A stretch of DNA of 64,000 nucleotides from Lysobacter arvi (GTDB taxonomy: Bacteria > Pseudomonadota > Gammaproteobacteria > Xanthomonadales > Xanthomonadaceae). The stretch spans positions 248,001 to 312,000 of the forward strand of contig JARUHG010000004.1 of assembly GCA_031216755.1 (NCBI GenBank). Reading direction: 5' to 3'. Positions 1 to 9,511 of this stretch are shown in pieces. How positions within the stretch are numbered: position 1 is the stretch's first letter; each line of letters opens with the position of its first letter. The notes below the pieces were generated by a model, which saw only the letters and a program-made list of their open reading frames with translations, searched no databases and was not told where the DNA came from. The position numbers and the translations under genes were made by a program.

Positions 1-15
1 ATCGAGGATCGCGGC

Positions 16-303
16 ATGAAGCAGCTCACCGACAAACACCAGGGCGACACGCGCAGCGGCGTGGGCCGCCAGCCGGAACGCGACGAACTCGGCCGCCGTC
101 CCACCGAACTGGAGGAGGCGTCGTCGCAGGAAGAAGGCCTCACCCGCGTGGAAGGCGTGCCCAACGACGGGATGAACCCGGAAGTGGGCGAGCTCGACGC
201 GGAGGCGGAAGCCGAACGCGACCCGGATGCGCAGGACGACCAGGACGACGGCGGCGACAATTCGCTGCCCGGAAAGATGGGCGGCGGCTTGCTGGGGGCG
301 TGA
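16..303 (+). CDS. small acidic hypothetical protein
   Basis: A 95-residue open frame that I do not recognise. The ATG is preceded by GAGGA at 4-8 with 7-nt spacing, which supports this start, although the frame is open to the left edge. The protein is very hydrophilic, has no cysteine, and carries a long Glu/Asp/Ala stretch in residues 55-80 before a Gly-rich end. It has no signal peptide or membrane segment and looks intrinsically disordered. Codon use matches the neighbours (G/C at third positions). The following 245 nt hold only palindromic repeats. No function is proposed. Confidence 0.55.
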   Translation: MKQLTDKHQGDTRSGVGRQPERDELGRRPTELEEASSQEEGLTRVEGVPNDGMNPEVGELDAEAEAERDPDAQDDQDDGGDNSLPGKMGGGLLGA

Positions 304-409
304 CGTTCCGGCGACGCCGCGTCACGCGCACCCGGCTCGTCGTTCCAGTGAAAGGCGCGATTGGTCCGCACCTCGCCGTCGGCACCCATCGCGCGCGAAG
401 CGTGAATGG

Positions 410-434
410 ATTCCAGCGTTCGCTGGAATGACGG
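410..434. repeat. dispersed palindrome, ATTCCAGCG/CGCTGGAAT type
   Basis: A perfect 9-bp inverted repeat (410-418 and 421-429) with a TT loop, followed by GACGG. The same design, ATTCCAGC-loop-GCTGGAAT-GACGG, recurs at 43594-43618 and 48045-48069, and in the opposite orientation at 42984-43003; a degenerate copy is at 9347-9366. All lie between genes, as expected of a REP-like family. Confidence 0.8.
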
Positions 435-511
435 CCAAGGGATGGAGCGCTCGTCGATGCTCGCGTGAGACAGGCGTGGCTCCAGCGTTCGCAGTGAGGA
501 CGCTGCCTCCG

Positions 512-534
512 CCCTCTCCCGCGAGGGGAGAGGG
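512..534. repeat. palindromic repeat, CCCTCTCC/GGAGAGGG type
   Basis: An inverted repeat with arms CCCTCTCC and GGAGAGGG, 15 nt beyond the end of maeB on its downstream side. Similar hairpins occur at 11373-11395 and 16487-16509, and a degraded one near 43088-43110. It may end maeB transcription, but there is no run of T. Confidence 0.65.
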
Positions 535-548
535 CGATGATCGCGACG

Positions 549-2843
549 TTACTGCGACGACCGGGAGGCGCGGATCTGCGCGTCCACCGCGGCGATCGCG
601 GTCATGTTCACCACGCGGCGCGGCGTCGAGGCCGGGGTGAGGATGTGCGCAGGCTTGTCCAGACCCATCAGGATCGGCCCGATGGCGACGCCATCGGTCA
701 TCACGCGCACCATGTTGTAGGTGATGTTGGCCGCGTCGAGGTTCGGCATCACGAACAGGTTCGCGCGCCCCTTCAGCAGCGTGTTGGGGAAGATGCGATG
801 GCGCAGTTCCTCGTCCCACGCGGTGTCGGCCTGCATCTCGCCGTCGACTTCCAGCTTCGGATAACGCTGCTTGATGAGCTGGAAGACCTTGCGCATCTTC
901 GCCGCCGACGCGTTGTCGTGGCTGCCGAAATTGCTGTGCGACAGCAGCGCGACCTTCGGTTCGATGCCGAACAGCTTCAGGCGGAACGATGCCTGCAGCG
1001 TCGCCTCGGCGATCTGCTCGGCCGTCGGCTCGCACTGCACGTGCGTGTCGAGGAAGAACCACACGCCCTGGTCGTTGATGACGCCGGTCATGGCCGACGT
1101 ACCCGTCACTCCGCGATCGAAGTCGAACACGCTGCGCAGGTAGCCCAGCTTCTTGTGGAAGCGCCCGACCAGGCCGCAGATCATCGCGTCGGCTTCGCCG
1201 CGTTCGACCATCAGCGCCGCGATCAGCGTCGGGCGCGAACGCAGCAGGTTCTTTGCCGCCGCCGGCGACACGCCGCGGCGCTCGGTCAGCGCGTGGTACT
1301 GCTGCCAGTACTCGTTGAAGCGCGGATCGTCGTTGATGTTGGTCAGTTCGAAATCGACGCCTTCGCGCATGCGCAGGCCAAGGCGCTTGATCCGCGTGTC
1401 GATGACGTCCGGGCGGCCGATGAGGATCGGATACGCGAGTTTCTCGTCGATCACCGTCTGCACGGCGCGCAGCACGGTTTCCTCTTCGCCTTCGGCGTAC
1501 ACCACGCGCTTGAGGTCGCTGCGCGCGCGGTCGTAGACGGGCTTCATCACCAGGCCCGTGCGGTAGATGAACGTGCCGAGCTTTTCCTCGTACGCGCGCA
1601 TGTCCTCGATGGGCCGCGCGGCGACGCCCGACTCCATCGCGGCGCGCGCGACGGCCGGCGCGAGCTTCACCAGCAGGCGCGGATCGAAGGGACGCGGGAT
1701 GAGGTATTCGGGACCGAATTCCGGCGCTTCACCGCCATAGGCCGCGCCCAGGTCCGCAGACTCCTCGCGCGCCAGCTGCGCGATCGCGCGCACGCAGGCG
1801 AGCTTCATCGCCTCGTTGATGCCGGTGGCGCCGACGTCCAGCGCGCCGCGGAAAATGTACGGGAAGCACAGCGCGTTGTTGACCTGGTTCGGGTAGTCCG
1901 AACGGCCGGTCGCGATGATGCAGTCCGGCCGCACGGCCTTCGCGTCTTCCGGCAGGATCTCCGGATACGGATTGGCAAGCGCCAGGATCACCGGGCGCTC
2001 GGCCATGGTCGCAACCATTTCCGGCTTGAGGATGCCGCCGGCCGACAGGCCCAGGAACACGTCGGCACCGGCGACGATTTCCGCCAGCGTGCGCGCGTTC
2101 GTGTCGCTCGCGTAGCGCGCCTTGTCCGGGTCGAGGCCTTCGCGGCCGGTGTGGATCACGCCGTCGCGGTCGAAGGCAACGATGTTCTCCTTCTTCAGGC
2201 CCAGCGCCACCAGCATGTCCAGGCAGGCGATGCCCGCCGCGCCCGCGCCGGTGGTGGCGAGCTTCACGTTCTCGATCTTCTTGCCGACCACTTCCAGCGC
2301 GTTCAGCACCGCCGCGCCGACGATGATCGCCGTGCCGTGCTGGTCGTCGTGGAAGACCGGGATCTTCATCCGTTCGCGCAGCTTGCGCTCGACGATGAAG
2401 CATTCCGGCGCCTTGATGTCTTCCAGGTTGATGCCGCCGAAGGTGGGCTCCAGCGAGGCGATGATCTCGACGAGCTTGTCCGGGTCGCGCTCGTCGATCT
2501 CGATGTCGAACACGTCGATGCCGGCGAACTTCTGGAACAGCACGCCCTTGCCTTCCATCACCGGCTTGCCGGCCAGCGGGCCGATGTCGCCCAGGCCGAG
2601 CACCGCGGTGCCGTTGCTGATCACCGCCACGAGGTTGCCGCGCGCGGTGAGTTCGCTGGCGCGGTTGGGGTCCTCCACGATCGCCTCGCAGGCGAATGCC
2701 ACGCCCGGCGAGTACGCGAGGGCGAGGTCGCGCTGGGTCACCATCGGCTTGGTCGCCGTGACCTTGATCTTCCCCGGCGGACTGAGGCGGTGGTAGTCGA
2801 GCGCGGCCTGTTTGAGCTCGTTGGCGGAGGATTGTTCGGACAT
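549..2843 (-). CDS. maeB: NADP-dependent malic enzyme with phosphotransacetylase-like domain
   Basis: Converts malate to pyruvate and CO2 with NADP, supplying pyruvate and NADPH in the cytoplasm. At 764 residues it has the long MaeB layout: a malic enzyme part in about residues 1-430 and a C-terminal phosphate acetyl/butyryltransferase-like part in about 431-764. In the malic domain I see the HDDQHGTA segment typical of malic enzymes and a TGAGAAG Rossmann dinucleotide loop. In MaeB proteins the C-terminal part usually binds acetyl-CoA as a regulatory module rather than acting as a transferase. An upstream in-frame GTG at 2858 exists. I chose the ATG at 2843, which gives the usual MSEQ-type N terminus. 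It stands alone on the minus strand; its 3' end faces two palindromic repeats. Confidence 0.95.
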   Translation of the reverse strand: MSEQSSANELKQAALDYHRLSPPGKIKVTATKPMVTQRDLALAYSPGVAFACEAIVEDPNRASELTARGNLVAVISNGTAVLGLGDIGPLAGKPVMEGKGVLFQKFAGIDVFDIEIDERDPDKLVEIIASLEPTFGGINLEDIKAPECFIVERKLRERMKIPVFHDDQHGTAIIVGAAVLNALEVVGKKIENVKLATTGAGAAGIACLDMLVALGLKKENIVAFDRDGVIHTGREGLDPDKARYASDTNARTLAEIVAGADVFLGLSAGGILKPEMVATMAERPVILALANPYPEILPEDAKAVRPDCIIATGRSDYPNQVNNALCFPYIFRGALDVGATGINEAMKLACVRAIAQLAREESADLGAAYGGEAPEFGPEYLIPRPFDPRLLVKLAPAVARAAMESGVAARPIEDMRAYEEKLGTFIYRTGLVMKPVYDRARSDLKRVVYAEGEEETVLRAVQTVIDEKLAYPILIGRPDVIDTRIKRLGLRMREGVDFELTNINDDPRFNEYWQQYHALTERRGVSPAAAKNLLRSRPTLIAALMVERGEADAMICGLVGRFHKKLGYLRSVFDFDRGVTGTSAMTGVINDQGVWFFLDTHVQCEPTAEQIAEATLQASFRLKLFGIEPKVALLSHSNFGSHDNASAAKMRKVFQLIKQRYPKLEVDGEMQADTAWDEELRHRIFPNTLLKGRANLFVMPNLDAANITYNMVRVMTDGVAIGPILMGLDKPAHILTPASTPRRVVNMTAIAAVDAQIRASRSSQ

Positions 2844-2967
2844 CAGGGCGTAAACCACGGTCGGGCCGGTGATTCTAGCCGCTTAACGCGCGCGCCGAAG
2901 ACGGCGGGGTATGGCGGAAACGCGGCGTGGTGCCGGATTTCGCACCGGAGCGCCTCGGCGGTAGCGC

Positions 2968-4230
2968 TCACAGGTCGGGAACGTGGCCGTCGGCGACGAT
3001 CCGGTCGAGCCGGATGCGGTTGGCGAAGAGCGAGAACGCCAGCATGCCGGCGAGGCCGTTCGCGCGCGCCACCCAGTGCGGGAGCCAGCGCGCCGGCTGG
3101 AGCACGCCGGCGGCGAACAGGGGCTCGAAGCGCTGCACGTCGGCCAGGGTCATCTTCCCGGCGAACAGCCAGCGGCACAGTTGCAGCTTGCGTTCGCGCA
3201 GCGCCCAGCGGAAGAACGTGTGCACGCCCAGCAGGCCGCGCAGGTAGACAATGTCTTTGGTGAACGCGGTGCCCCCGGCGGTCGGCACGCCGCGGAACAC
3301 GCGTTGCGCGGAGGCGAAGCTGTCCTCCGGCTTCTGGCCGGCATCGAGGAAATAGCGGAAGACCTCGACGAAATCCGCGCCGTTGAGCGCCATCGCCACC
3401 GCCTCGATGCGCAGGCTGATGCGCTTCATGCGGCCGATGTCGATGCTGCCGGTGATCTGCTCGGCGAACGTCGCCAGGCCTTCCTGCGTGGCGGTGATGC
3501 GCGGCGAGGACAGCGCCAGGCTCGGCAGTACCGGCTGCTGGCGACCGTTGAGCGCGGTCAGCGAGTGCACGAACGCCTCGTGCTGCAGCAGCTGGTGGCG
3601 GTCGTAATCGCTGAAGGCGGCGCCGAAACGCAGGCGGATGCGCGTGGCGCCGGCGGCGGCCTTCGCGATCAGGTCCGGGTCGAGCACCACGTCGATGACG
3701 CGGCCGTCGAAGTAGTCGTCCAGTTCGCGCTGCAGCTGCAACTGCAACGCCGTGGCGGAGATGGTGACGTGCTCGGCCGGCGCCATCAGCTCGTGGTCGA
3801 GTTCGTCGGCGATGGAAATGAAGTGCCGCGCCGCGTCGCGCGTGGTCGGGCCCTCGCCGGGCAGGCATTCGTCGGGACGGCCGAACAGCTGCATCGACAG
3901 ATCACCCACCGTCGTGGTGCCGAGGTTCTCGCACAGCGACGCGGCGATCGACCAGCTGCGCGCGGAGTCGATGAGGTAGACGCCGAGCGGGTGGGCGGGA
4001 TCGGCGGCGCGGGCGATCGCGTCGAGTTCGGCGCGCGCGGTGCTGAAATCGAGCTTGGGGTACGTCGGCTGCGGAAGCCTGACGATGCCGCGCGCGTAGT
4101 CGGCCAGGTAATGCATTTCCTGCCCCGCCGGCCAGCTCACCAGCGCGAGCAGCCGGATGTCCTTCACGGCTTCCACCATGCGCGCGTCGAGCGCGGCGTG
4201 ATGGGCGATCTCGGGGGCGAGGCTGTCCAT
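2968..4230 (-). CDS. QEGLA-motif protein (DUF1704), putative HExxxH metallopeptidase
   Basis: A 420-residue protein of the family named flavohemoglobin expression-modulating QEGLA motif protein in bacteria. The signature QEGLA is at residues 249-253 and the companion HEAFVH at 217-222. HExxxH followed by a Glu-bearing helix is the zinc site described for the related eukaryotic MATCAP-type tubulin carboxypeptidases, so a metallopeptidase activity is plausible; this is inference. There is no signal peptide, so it is presumably cytoplasmic. It lies 61 nt upstream of rsgA's 3' end on the same strand, with no obvious functional link. Family assignment is firm; function is not. Confidence 0.88.
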   Translation of the reverse strand: MDSLAPEIAHHAALDARMVEAVKDIRLLALVSWPAGQEMHYLADYARGIVRLPQPTYPKLDFSTARAELDAIARAADPAHPLGVYLIDSARSWSIAASLCENLGTTTVGDLSMQLFGRPDECLPGEGPTTRDAARHFISIADELDHELMAPAEHVTISATALQLQLQRELDDYFDGRVIDVVLDPDLIAKAAAGATRIRLRFGAAFSDYDRHQLLQHEAFVHSLTALNGRQQPVLPSLALSSPRITATQEGLATFAEQITGSIDIGRMKRISLRIEAVAMALNGADFVEVFRYFLDAGQKPEDSFASAQRVFRGVPTAGGTAFTKDIVYLRGLLGVHTFFRWALRERKLQLCRWLFAGKMTLADVQRFEPLFAAGVLQPARWLPHWVARANGLAGMLAFSLFANRIRLDRIVADGHVPDL

Positions 4231-4291
4231 CGCGGTCGTTGCTTACGCCTCCCCCGGCGCGCAGGGGAAGGTCGGGAGGAGGTTCGACGCC

Positions 4292-5431
4292 CTAATGCCG
4301 CCCATATTTCTCGTCCAGCCGCTTGTTGAGCGCCTTGCCCTGCACTTTCTCCTCGGCCTTCTGCGCGCGGCGCGTGGCCAGGCGGTTCGCCGCGCCGGCC
4401 ACTTCCTCGCTGAGCTTGAGGTAATTGGCGAAGCGCTGCGGATCGAGCTTTCCTGCCTCGATCGCCGCGCGGACGGCGCAACCGGGCTCCTTCGCGTGCC
4501 TGCAGTCGCGGAAGCGGCACTGTTCGGCCAGCGCTTCGATGTCGCTGAAGTTCTCCGCGACGTCTTCCTCGCCGGTCGGCTTCAGCTCGCGCATCCCGGG
4601 CGTGTCGATCAGGCAGGCGCCCGTCGGTAGCGGGATCAGCGCACGGTGCGTGGTGGTGTGGCGGCCGCGCGAGTCGTGCTCGCGCACGGCGCCGGTCTTC
4701 ATCCGCTCGATGCCCAGCAACGTGTTGGTCAGCGTGGACTTGCCCGCGCCGGAACTGCCGATCAGCACCGCCGTGCGGCCCGGCCCGAGCCATTCGTCCA
4801 GCGTCGCGACGCTGGCCGGGTCCTTCGCATTCACCGCGCGCACCGCCACGCCCTGCGCGGCCAGTTCCACCAGCGCGGCCATCGCCTCGTCCACGGCGCC
4901 CCCGTCGGCTTCCGCCGCCTGGTCGGCCTTGGTCAACACGACGACCGGTTCCACGCCGCCGCCGCGCACCAGCAGCAGGTAGCGCTCGATGCGGCGCGGG
5001 TTGAAGTCGGCGTCCAGGCCGCAGACGACGAAGACGGTGTCGACGTTAGCGGCGATCAACTGCTGCTGGTAGTGCTCGCCCGCGGCGCCCCGCTTGAGCG
5101 TGGTCCGCCGCGGCAGCAGGGCCACGGCCTTCTTTCCTTCGATGAGCAGCCAATCGCCCACGCCGGGGCGCTGGTCGATGGTGACAGTCCCCTTCCGATA
5201 GCCCGGCGGCCGCTGCCATTCGGGGAGGGATTCCACCGGGAAACCGGTGTCCGGCCCGTCCGCGACGATGTAACCGCTGCGGTGCTGCTCGATCACGCGC
5301 GCCGGCCGGGCGTTCGGATGGGCCGCCATCAGCTCCCGCCAGGCGGCCTCGTCGGGCGATGCGCTCCCCGGCGCCGGCGCGACCGCCGACAGCGGCCAGC
5401 CGATCGCCCGGAGGGCATCGAAGGCGGGCAT
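4292..5431 (-). CDS. rsgA: ribosome small subunit-dependent GTPase A
   Basis: A late 30S assembly GTPase of 379 residues. Its G motifs appear in circularly permuted order, the hallmark of this family: TKAD (G4) at residues 167-170, then the P-loop GSSGAGKS at 225-232, then DTPG (G3) at 276-279. The C-terminal zinc knuckle is Cys305, Cys310, His312 and Cys318. The N-terminal OB-fold region covers roughly residues 45-115. The open frame extends much further upstream (to 7030) as antisense shadow of alaA, so the start is uncertain. ATG 5431 gives the expected length but has no clear Shine-Dalgarno sequence; TTG 5434 is also possible. Divergent from alaA. Confidence 0.93.
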   Translation of the reverse strand: MPAFDALRAIGWPLSAVAPAPGSASPDEAAWRELMAAHPNARPARVIEQHRSGYIVADGPDTGFPVESLPEWQRPPGYRKGTVTIDQRPGVGDWLLIEGKKAVALLPRRTTLKRGAAGEHYQQQLIAANVDTVFVVCGLDADFNPRRIERYLLLVRGGGVEPVVVLTKADQAAEADGGAVDEAMAALVELAAQGVAVRAVNAKDPASVATLDEWLGPGRTAVLIGSSGAGKSTLTNTLLGIERMKTGAVREHDSRGRHTTTHRALIPLPTGACLIDTPGMRELKPTGEEDVAENFSDIEALAEQCRFRDCRHAKEPGCAVRAAIEAGKLDPQRFANYLKLSEEVAGAANRLATRRAQKAEEKVQGKALNKRLDEKYGRH

Positions 5432-5587
5432 CAAGGACGGCGGAAGGTCGGGGCCATGGCCCGGGATTCTAGTGCGCGATGCGCGATGGTGCGCGCGCGG
5501 ACGCATGCGGGCGCCGATTGCGTTGGAGGTTTCGATGAAGATCGCGCCGCAATGCGCGTTTCGATCGCGCTTTTTCGGTGCGATGCC

Positions 5588-5616
5588 CTGCCACGCCGGC
5601 CCGTTTCGGCTAGTCT
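5588..5616 (+). promoter_or_regulatory. possible sigma70-type promoter for alaA
   Basis: CTGCCA at 5588-5593 and TAGTCT at 5611-5616 with exactly 17 nt between, ending 31 nt before the alaA ATG. The match to consensus is only moderate. The same TAGTCT hexamer occurs upstream of the sensor kinase at 57170-57175. Confidence 0.35.
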
Positions 5617-5647
5617 GGCCCTCCGACCGCCTCCTCCCCTCGCAGCA

Positions 5648-6898
5648 ATGTCCCTGCCCCCCGTGAAGACCCGCGAACGCCTGTCCGAAGTCCGTTACGA
5701 GATCCGCGGTGAACTGGCACGGCGAGCCCGCGAGCTGGAGGGACAGGGCCGCAAGCTGATCAAGCTCAACATCGGCAACCCGGGCGCGTTCGGCTTCCGT
5801 GCGCCGGAGCACCTGCAGCGCGCGATCGCCGACCGCATCGCCGACACCGATCCGTACACGCACCAGCAGGGCCTGCCGCAGGCGCGCGAGGCCATCGCCG
5901 CGTTCCACAAGCAGCGCGGCACGCCGAACGCGAGCCCCGAGCGCGTCTTCGTCGGCAACGGCGTGAGCGAGTTGATCGACCTGTCGCTGCGCGCGCTGCT
6001 GAACCCCGGCGACGAGGTGCTGCTGCCCTCGCCCGACTACCCGCTGTGGTCGGCCGCGACGATCCTCAACGACGGCCGCCCGGTCTACTACCGCTGCCTC
6101 CCGGAGAACGGCTTCCTGCCGGATCCGGCGGAAATCGCGTCGCTGGTGTCCAGCCGCACGCGCGCCATCGTCCTCATCAACCCGAACAATCCCACCGGCG
6201 CCGCATACCCGCGCGAGCTGCTGGAGCAGATCGTCGCGATCGCGCAGCGCCACAAACTGCTGCTGATGTGCGACGAGATCTACGACTCGATCCTCTACGG
6301 CGAGGCGAAGTTCGAGCCGATCGCACCCATCGCCGGCGATCTGCCGTGCCTGTCGTTCGGCGGCCTGAGCAAGGTGCATCGCGCCTGCGGCTGGCGCGTG
6401 GGCTGGGCGGTGCTGTCGGGCGACCCGGTCGCGAGCGGCAACCTGCATCACGCGATGGACCTGCTGGGCGCGCTGCGCCTGTGCGCGAACGTGCCGGGGC
6501 AGTTCGCGATCGAAGCGGCGCTGCACGGCGAGGACACCATCGCCCCGCTGTGCGCGCCGGGCGGCCGCTTGTTCGAGGCGCGCCGCGCGGTGATCGAAAG
6601 CGTCGACCAGAGCCGGCATCTCAGGCTCGTCGCGCCGGCCGGCGCGCTGTACGCGTTCCCGGCGGTCACCGGCGCCGCGGCCGAAGGCTTCGACGACCAC
6701 CGTTTCGCGCTGGAGCTGCTGGAAACCGAGGACGTCCTCGTCGTCCCCGGTTCGAGCTTCAACGTGCCGTACCGCAACCATTTCCGCGTGACGCTCCTTC
6801 CCCAGCCCGACGACCTGCGCGAAGTGTTCCGCCGCGTCGAACGCCTGCTGGACCGCTATGCGCAGGCCGACGCCGGCGCGCAGGCCGCGGTGGCCTGA
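5648..6898 (+). CDS. alaA: AlaA-type alanine/valine aminotransferase
   Basis: A PLP-dependent fold-type I aminotransferase of 416 residues, most like AlaA, which makes L-alanine from pyruvate with glutamate as donor. Visible motifs are NPNNPTG at 178-184, CDEIY (PLP-binding Asp) at 208-212, and GGLSKVHRACGWRVGW with the Schiff-base lysine at 242 and a substrate-carboxylate arginine at 250. ATG 5648 was chosen because the frame upstream of it is antisense to rsgA and the protein then begins as family members do. Its stop overlaps the next start (TGATG), so translation with the SGNH hydrolase is probably coupled. Confidence 0.92.
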   Translation: MSLPPVKTRERLSEVRYEIRGELARRARELEGQGRKLIKLNIGNPGAFGFRAPEHLQRAIADRIADTDPYTHQQGLPQAREAIAAFHKQRGTPNASPERVFVGNGVSELIDLSLRALLNPGDEVLLPSPDYPLWSAATILNDGRPVYYRCLPENGFLPDPAEIASLVSSRTRAIVLINPNNPTGAAYPRELLEQIVAIAQRHKLLLMCDEIYDSILYGEAKFEPIAPIAGDLPCLSFGGLSKVHRACGWRVGWAVLSGDPVASGNLHHAMDLLGALRLCANVPGQFAIEAALHGEDTIAPLCAPGGRLFEARRAVIESVDQSRHLRLVAPAGALYAFPAVTGAAAEGFDDHRFALELLETEDVLVVPGSSFNVPYRNHFRVTLLPQPDDLREVFRRVERLLDRYAQADAGAQAAVA

Positions 6899-7527
6899 TG
6901 GCGACCGCGCCGGCCACCGCGCTGTCGTTCCTCGCCCTGGGCGACAGCTACACCATCGGCGAAGGCGTGCCCGAAAGCGGCCGCTGGCCGGTGCAACTGG
7001 CCAGGGCGCTGCGCGAGGAAGGCATCGCACTGACCGACCCGCGCATCATCGCGACCACCGGCTGGACCACCGACGAGCTCGCGTGGGGCATCGACGGCGC
7101 CGAACCGCTGGGCGAATGGGATTTCGTCACGCTGCTGATCGGCGTGAACAACCAGTACCGCGGCCGCAGCGCGACCGATTTCCGCGGCGAATTCGAGACC
7201 CTGCTGCAGCGCGCGCTGCGTTGCGCGCGCGGCCGTGCCGATCGGGTGATGGTGCTGTCGATTCCCGACTGGGGCGTGACGCCGTTCGTGGAGACGACGC
7301 AGGCCACGCCGGCGCAGGTGGCGACGGAACTGGACGCCTACAACGCGGCGGCGCAGGTCGTCTGCGAGGCGCACGCCGTCGCGTTCGTCGACATCACGCC
7401 GATCTCGCGCGAACGCGGCGCCGAGGCGGAAATGCTCGCCGACGATGGCCTGCATCCGTCCGCCGCGATGTACGCGCTGTGGACCGCGCAGGCGCTGCCG
7501 GTCGCGCGTTCGCTGCTGCAGCGCTGA
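6898..7527 (+). CDS. SGNH/GDSL-family hydrolase
   Basis: A 209-residue esterase/lipase-like protein. Block I is GDSYTIGEG, with the nucleophile Ser17. Block III is the IGVNNQYRG stretch, in which the oxyanion-hole Asn is present. Block V is DGLHPS, with Asp183 and His186. There is no signal peptide, so it is likely cytoplasmic; the substrate cannot be told. The ATG overlaps the alaA stop by one base and the next gene follows after 11 nt, making a three-gene unit. SGNH proteins cover thioesterases, arylesterases and carbohydrate esterases; nothing here separates these. Confidence 0.85.
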   Translation: MATAPATALSFLALGDSYTIGEGVPESGRWPVQLARALREEGIALTDPRIIATTGWTTDELAWGIDGAEPLGEWDFVTLLIGVNNQYRGRSATDFRGEFETLLQRALRCARGRADRVMVLSIPDWGVTPFVETTQATPAQVATELDAYNAAAQVVCEAHAVAFVDITPISRERGAEAEMLADDGLHPSAAMYALWTAQALPVARSLLQR

Positions 7528-7538
7528 AGGGAGCCGAC

Positions 7539-8234
7539 GTGAACGCCGACGGCCTCGTGGTCCGCCCGCTTCCGCCGCAGCGCGCGAACGACATCGCACG
7601 CGCGTTCCTGCCGCGCTGGTACATCCGTTACGACTACTACTACGCACGCACCAAGCTGGGCACCGACCCGCTGTATCCGGGCGTCTGCGACGTGCTGCGC
7701 GGCACGCGCGCGCCGCTGCTGGACATCGGCTGCGGCCTGGGCCTGCTCGCGCACGCCTTGCGCACCGACGGCCAGGCGATGCCCTACCGCGGCTACGACA
7801 ACGATGCGAGCAAGGTCGAGCGCGCGCGCCGTGCGGCGGCGCGTTGCGGGCTGGACGGCGTGGAATTCGGAACGGCCGACCTGGGCGCGCAGCTGCCGTC
7901 GCATCGCGGCAGCGTGGCATTGCTCGACGTGATGCAGTTCGTCCCGCAGGACGCGCAGATGCGCGCGATCGACGCGTTCATCGGCATGCTCGAACCCGGC
8001 GCGAAGCTGGTGATCCGCACGGGCCTGGCCGACGGCAGCCATCGTGCGCAGGTCACGCGAGCGGTGGACGTGTTCGCCAAGGTCGTGGGCTGGATGAACG
8101 CGGCGCCGATCCACTATCCCGACGCGGACATGCTGCGCGCGCGTTTCGATGCGGCCGGCCTGCGCTCGGAATTCGTGTCGCTGCGCGGCAACACGCCGTT
8201 CAACAACTTCCGGATCGTGGCGTCGCGCGACTGA
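7539..8234 (+). CDS. class I SAM-dependent methyltransferase
   Basis: A 231-residue protein with the SAM-binding loop DIGCGLG at residues 62-68, an acidic ribose-contact end of strand 2 (GYDND), and an LLDVMQFV motif-II-like segment. The GTG start at 7539 was chosen because AAGGGAG lies 5 nt upstream and the previous gene stops at 7527. A tyrosine-rich stretch (RYDYYYARTK) precedes the fold. The methyl acceptor is unknown. It is the last gene of the alaA - hydrolase - methyltransferase unit; the polysaccharide deacetylase converges on it. Confidence 0.82.
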   Translation: MNADGLVVRPLPPQRANDIARAFLPRWYIRYDYYYARTKLGTDPLYPGVCDVLRGTRAPLLDIGCGLGLLAHALRTDGQAMPYRGYDNDASKVERARRAAARCGLDGVEFGTADLGAQLPSHRGSVALLDVMQFVPQDAQMRAIDAFIGMLEPGAKLVIRTGLADGSHRAQVTRAVDVFAKVVGWMNAAPIHYPDADMLRARFDAAGLRSEFVSLRGNTPFNNFRIVASRD

Positions 8235-8361
8235 CCACGCTGCCAACGCTTGCCGTTGTGGCCCCGGCAAGCGAGGCGCACCGGGGTCTTCGGATGCTTA
8301 TCGCAGTCGGGGCGCAAGGCCGCCAAGGGCGGCTTCAACGTTACGACGCGCCGCGGCGCGG

Positions 8362-9210
8362 TCATCGCTGACCGCGACTGAGTTGCCCCGGGGCGCGGTG
8401 CGCTTCGCTTGGCCGGGCTGCAGGGGCGGGGTCCAGTTCCTCCGGCAACACCGTCCGGAAGCCGAGCGCCTTCAATCGCACCAGCAGCGTCTCGAGCGTT
8501 TCCACATTGCGCCCGTGCGCGGCCCCTTCGTGCAGCAGGACGATCGCGCCCGGAGCAAGATCGCGCTCGATGCGCGCCACCACGCCGGCCGGATCGCGCA
8601 ACACGGCGTCGAACCCGCGCGCCGACCACGCCACGCGCGCCAGGCCATGGCGCTTGAGCGATGCGGCGACGAAGGGATTGGCCATGCCCACCACCGCGCG
8701 GAACCATCGCGGCCGCGTGCCGGTGAGGAAGGTGAGCGCCGACTGCGCCTGGTCGATCTGCGCGCGCATCGCCCGCGGCGGCAGCGCCCAGAACCACGCC
8801 TGCGGATGCGTCTGGCTGTGCTGGCCGATGCCGTGTCCGCGGCGGACGATGTCGGCGACCAGCTCCGGACGCGCCTGCGCACGCGCGCCGACCAGGAAGA
8901 ACGTCGCCTTGGCCTCATGCCGGTCGAGCAGGTCGAGGATCGCGCGCGTGTCGTCGGACGGGCCGTCGTCGATGGTGAGCCAGACGACGCGGTCCTGTGT
9001 CGGCAGGCGGCTGAGCACCGGGCTCAGCAGGCGCGACCGCGGGCGCAATGTCGCCCACACGAGCGCACCGTGGGTGACCATCAACGCGGGCAGGCCGGCC
9101 TTCCAGCCCCAGACCCACCAGATCGCGATCACGGCCAGCTGTGAGAGGCCGAACAGCCACGCCCAGGCGTGGGGGTGTCGGGGCGGCCGGTGGAGGGGCG
9201 GCGTGGGCAT
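8362..9210 (-). CDS. polysaccharide deacetylase (NodB-homology) family protein
   Basis: A predicted carbohydrate esterase family 4 enzyme of 282 residues that removes N- or O-acetyl groups from a polysaccharide. The first motif TIDDGPS is at residues 79-85 (catalytic base Asp81, metal Asp82). The second motif HSQTH provides His131 and His135, so the metal triad is complete. A hydrophobic segment at about residues 17-52 suggests an inner-membrane anchor with the catalytic domain probably periplasmic. LLHEG near residue 245 resembles the usual LLHD end motif. ATG 9208-9210 starts a Pro/His-rich cytoplasmic tail; longer upstream starts are in frame but add low-complexity sequence. Confidence 0.85.
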   Translation of the reverse strand: MPTPPLHRPPRHPHAWAWLFGLSQLAVIAIWWVWGWKAGLPALMVTHGALVWATLRPRSRLLSPVLSRLPTQDRVVWLTIDDGPSDDTRAILDLLDRHEAKATFFLVGARAQARPELVADIVRRGHGIGQHSQTHPQAWFWALPPRAMRAQIDQAQSALTFLTGTRPRWFRAVVGMANPFVAASLKRHGLARVAWSARGFDAVLRDPAGVVARIERDLAPGAIVLLHEGAAHGRNVETLETLLVRLKALGFRTVLPEELDPAPAARPSEAHRAPGQLSRGQR

Positions 9211-9511
9211 CGGCAGATGGTACGCAACCGAGGTCCCGGCCGGCGGCGGAGCGCCGGACGCCCCGCGTTCGCGCCGGTTCGGCTCGGCGCAGCAACGCCG
9301 CTCGTGCTCGGGGTTCCGGCGGCGTGGCATCGGCAAACCTCAATGGATTCCAGCTGTTGCCGGAATGACAGAAGAGCGGTTCGCCTCTTTGGCATGCCCA
9401 GGGCTGCGGGCCCGGTCCCGGCGGTCGCCGGGAGGGGGGCGAAGGATCATGCCGGGTTGCATCCCCCGTCCCTGCCCCCATATGCACCCCATTCCCGCCC
9501 GGTAGCCCGCC
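9211..9511. other. divergent intergenic region with one degenerate palindrome
   Basis: This 301-nt stretch lies between the divergently read deacetylase and glutaredoxin genes and should hold both promoters. I see one degenerate ATTCC-GGAAT palindrome at 9347-9366 and no convincing coding sequence. No clear -35/-10 pair could be picked by eye. Confidence 0.5.

Noticed and set aside
537-3263. A 908-codon plus-strand open frame opposite maeB
   Set aside because: Same GC-bias shadow: Arg/Val/His-rich and overlapping a clearly conserved malic enzyme.
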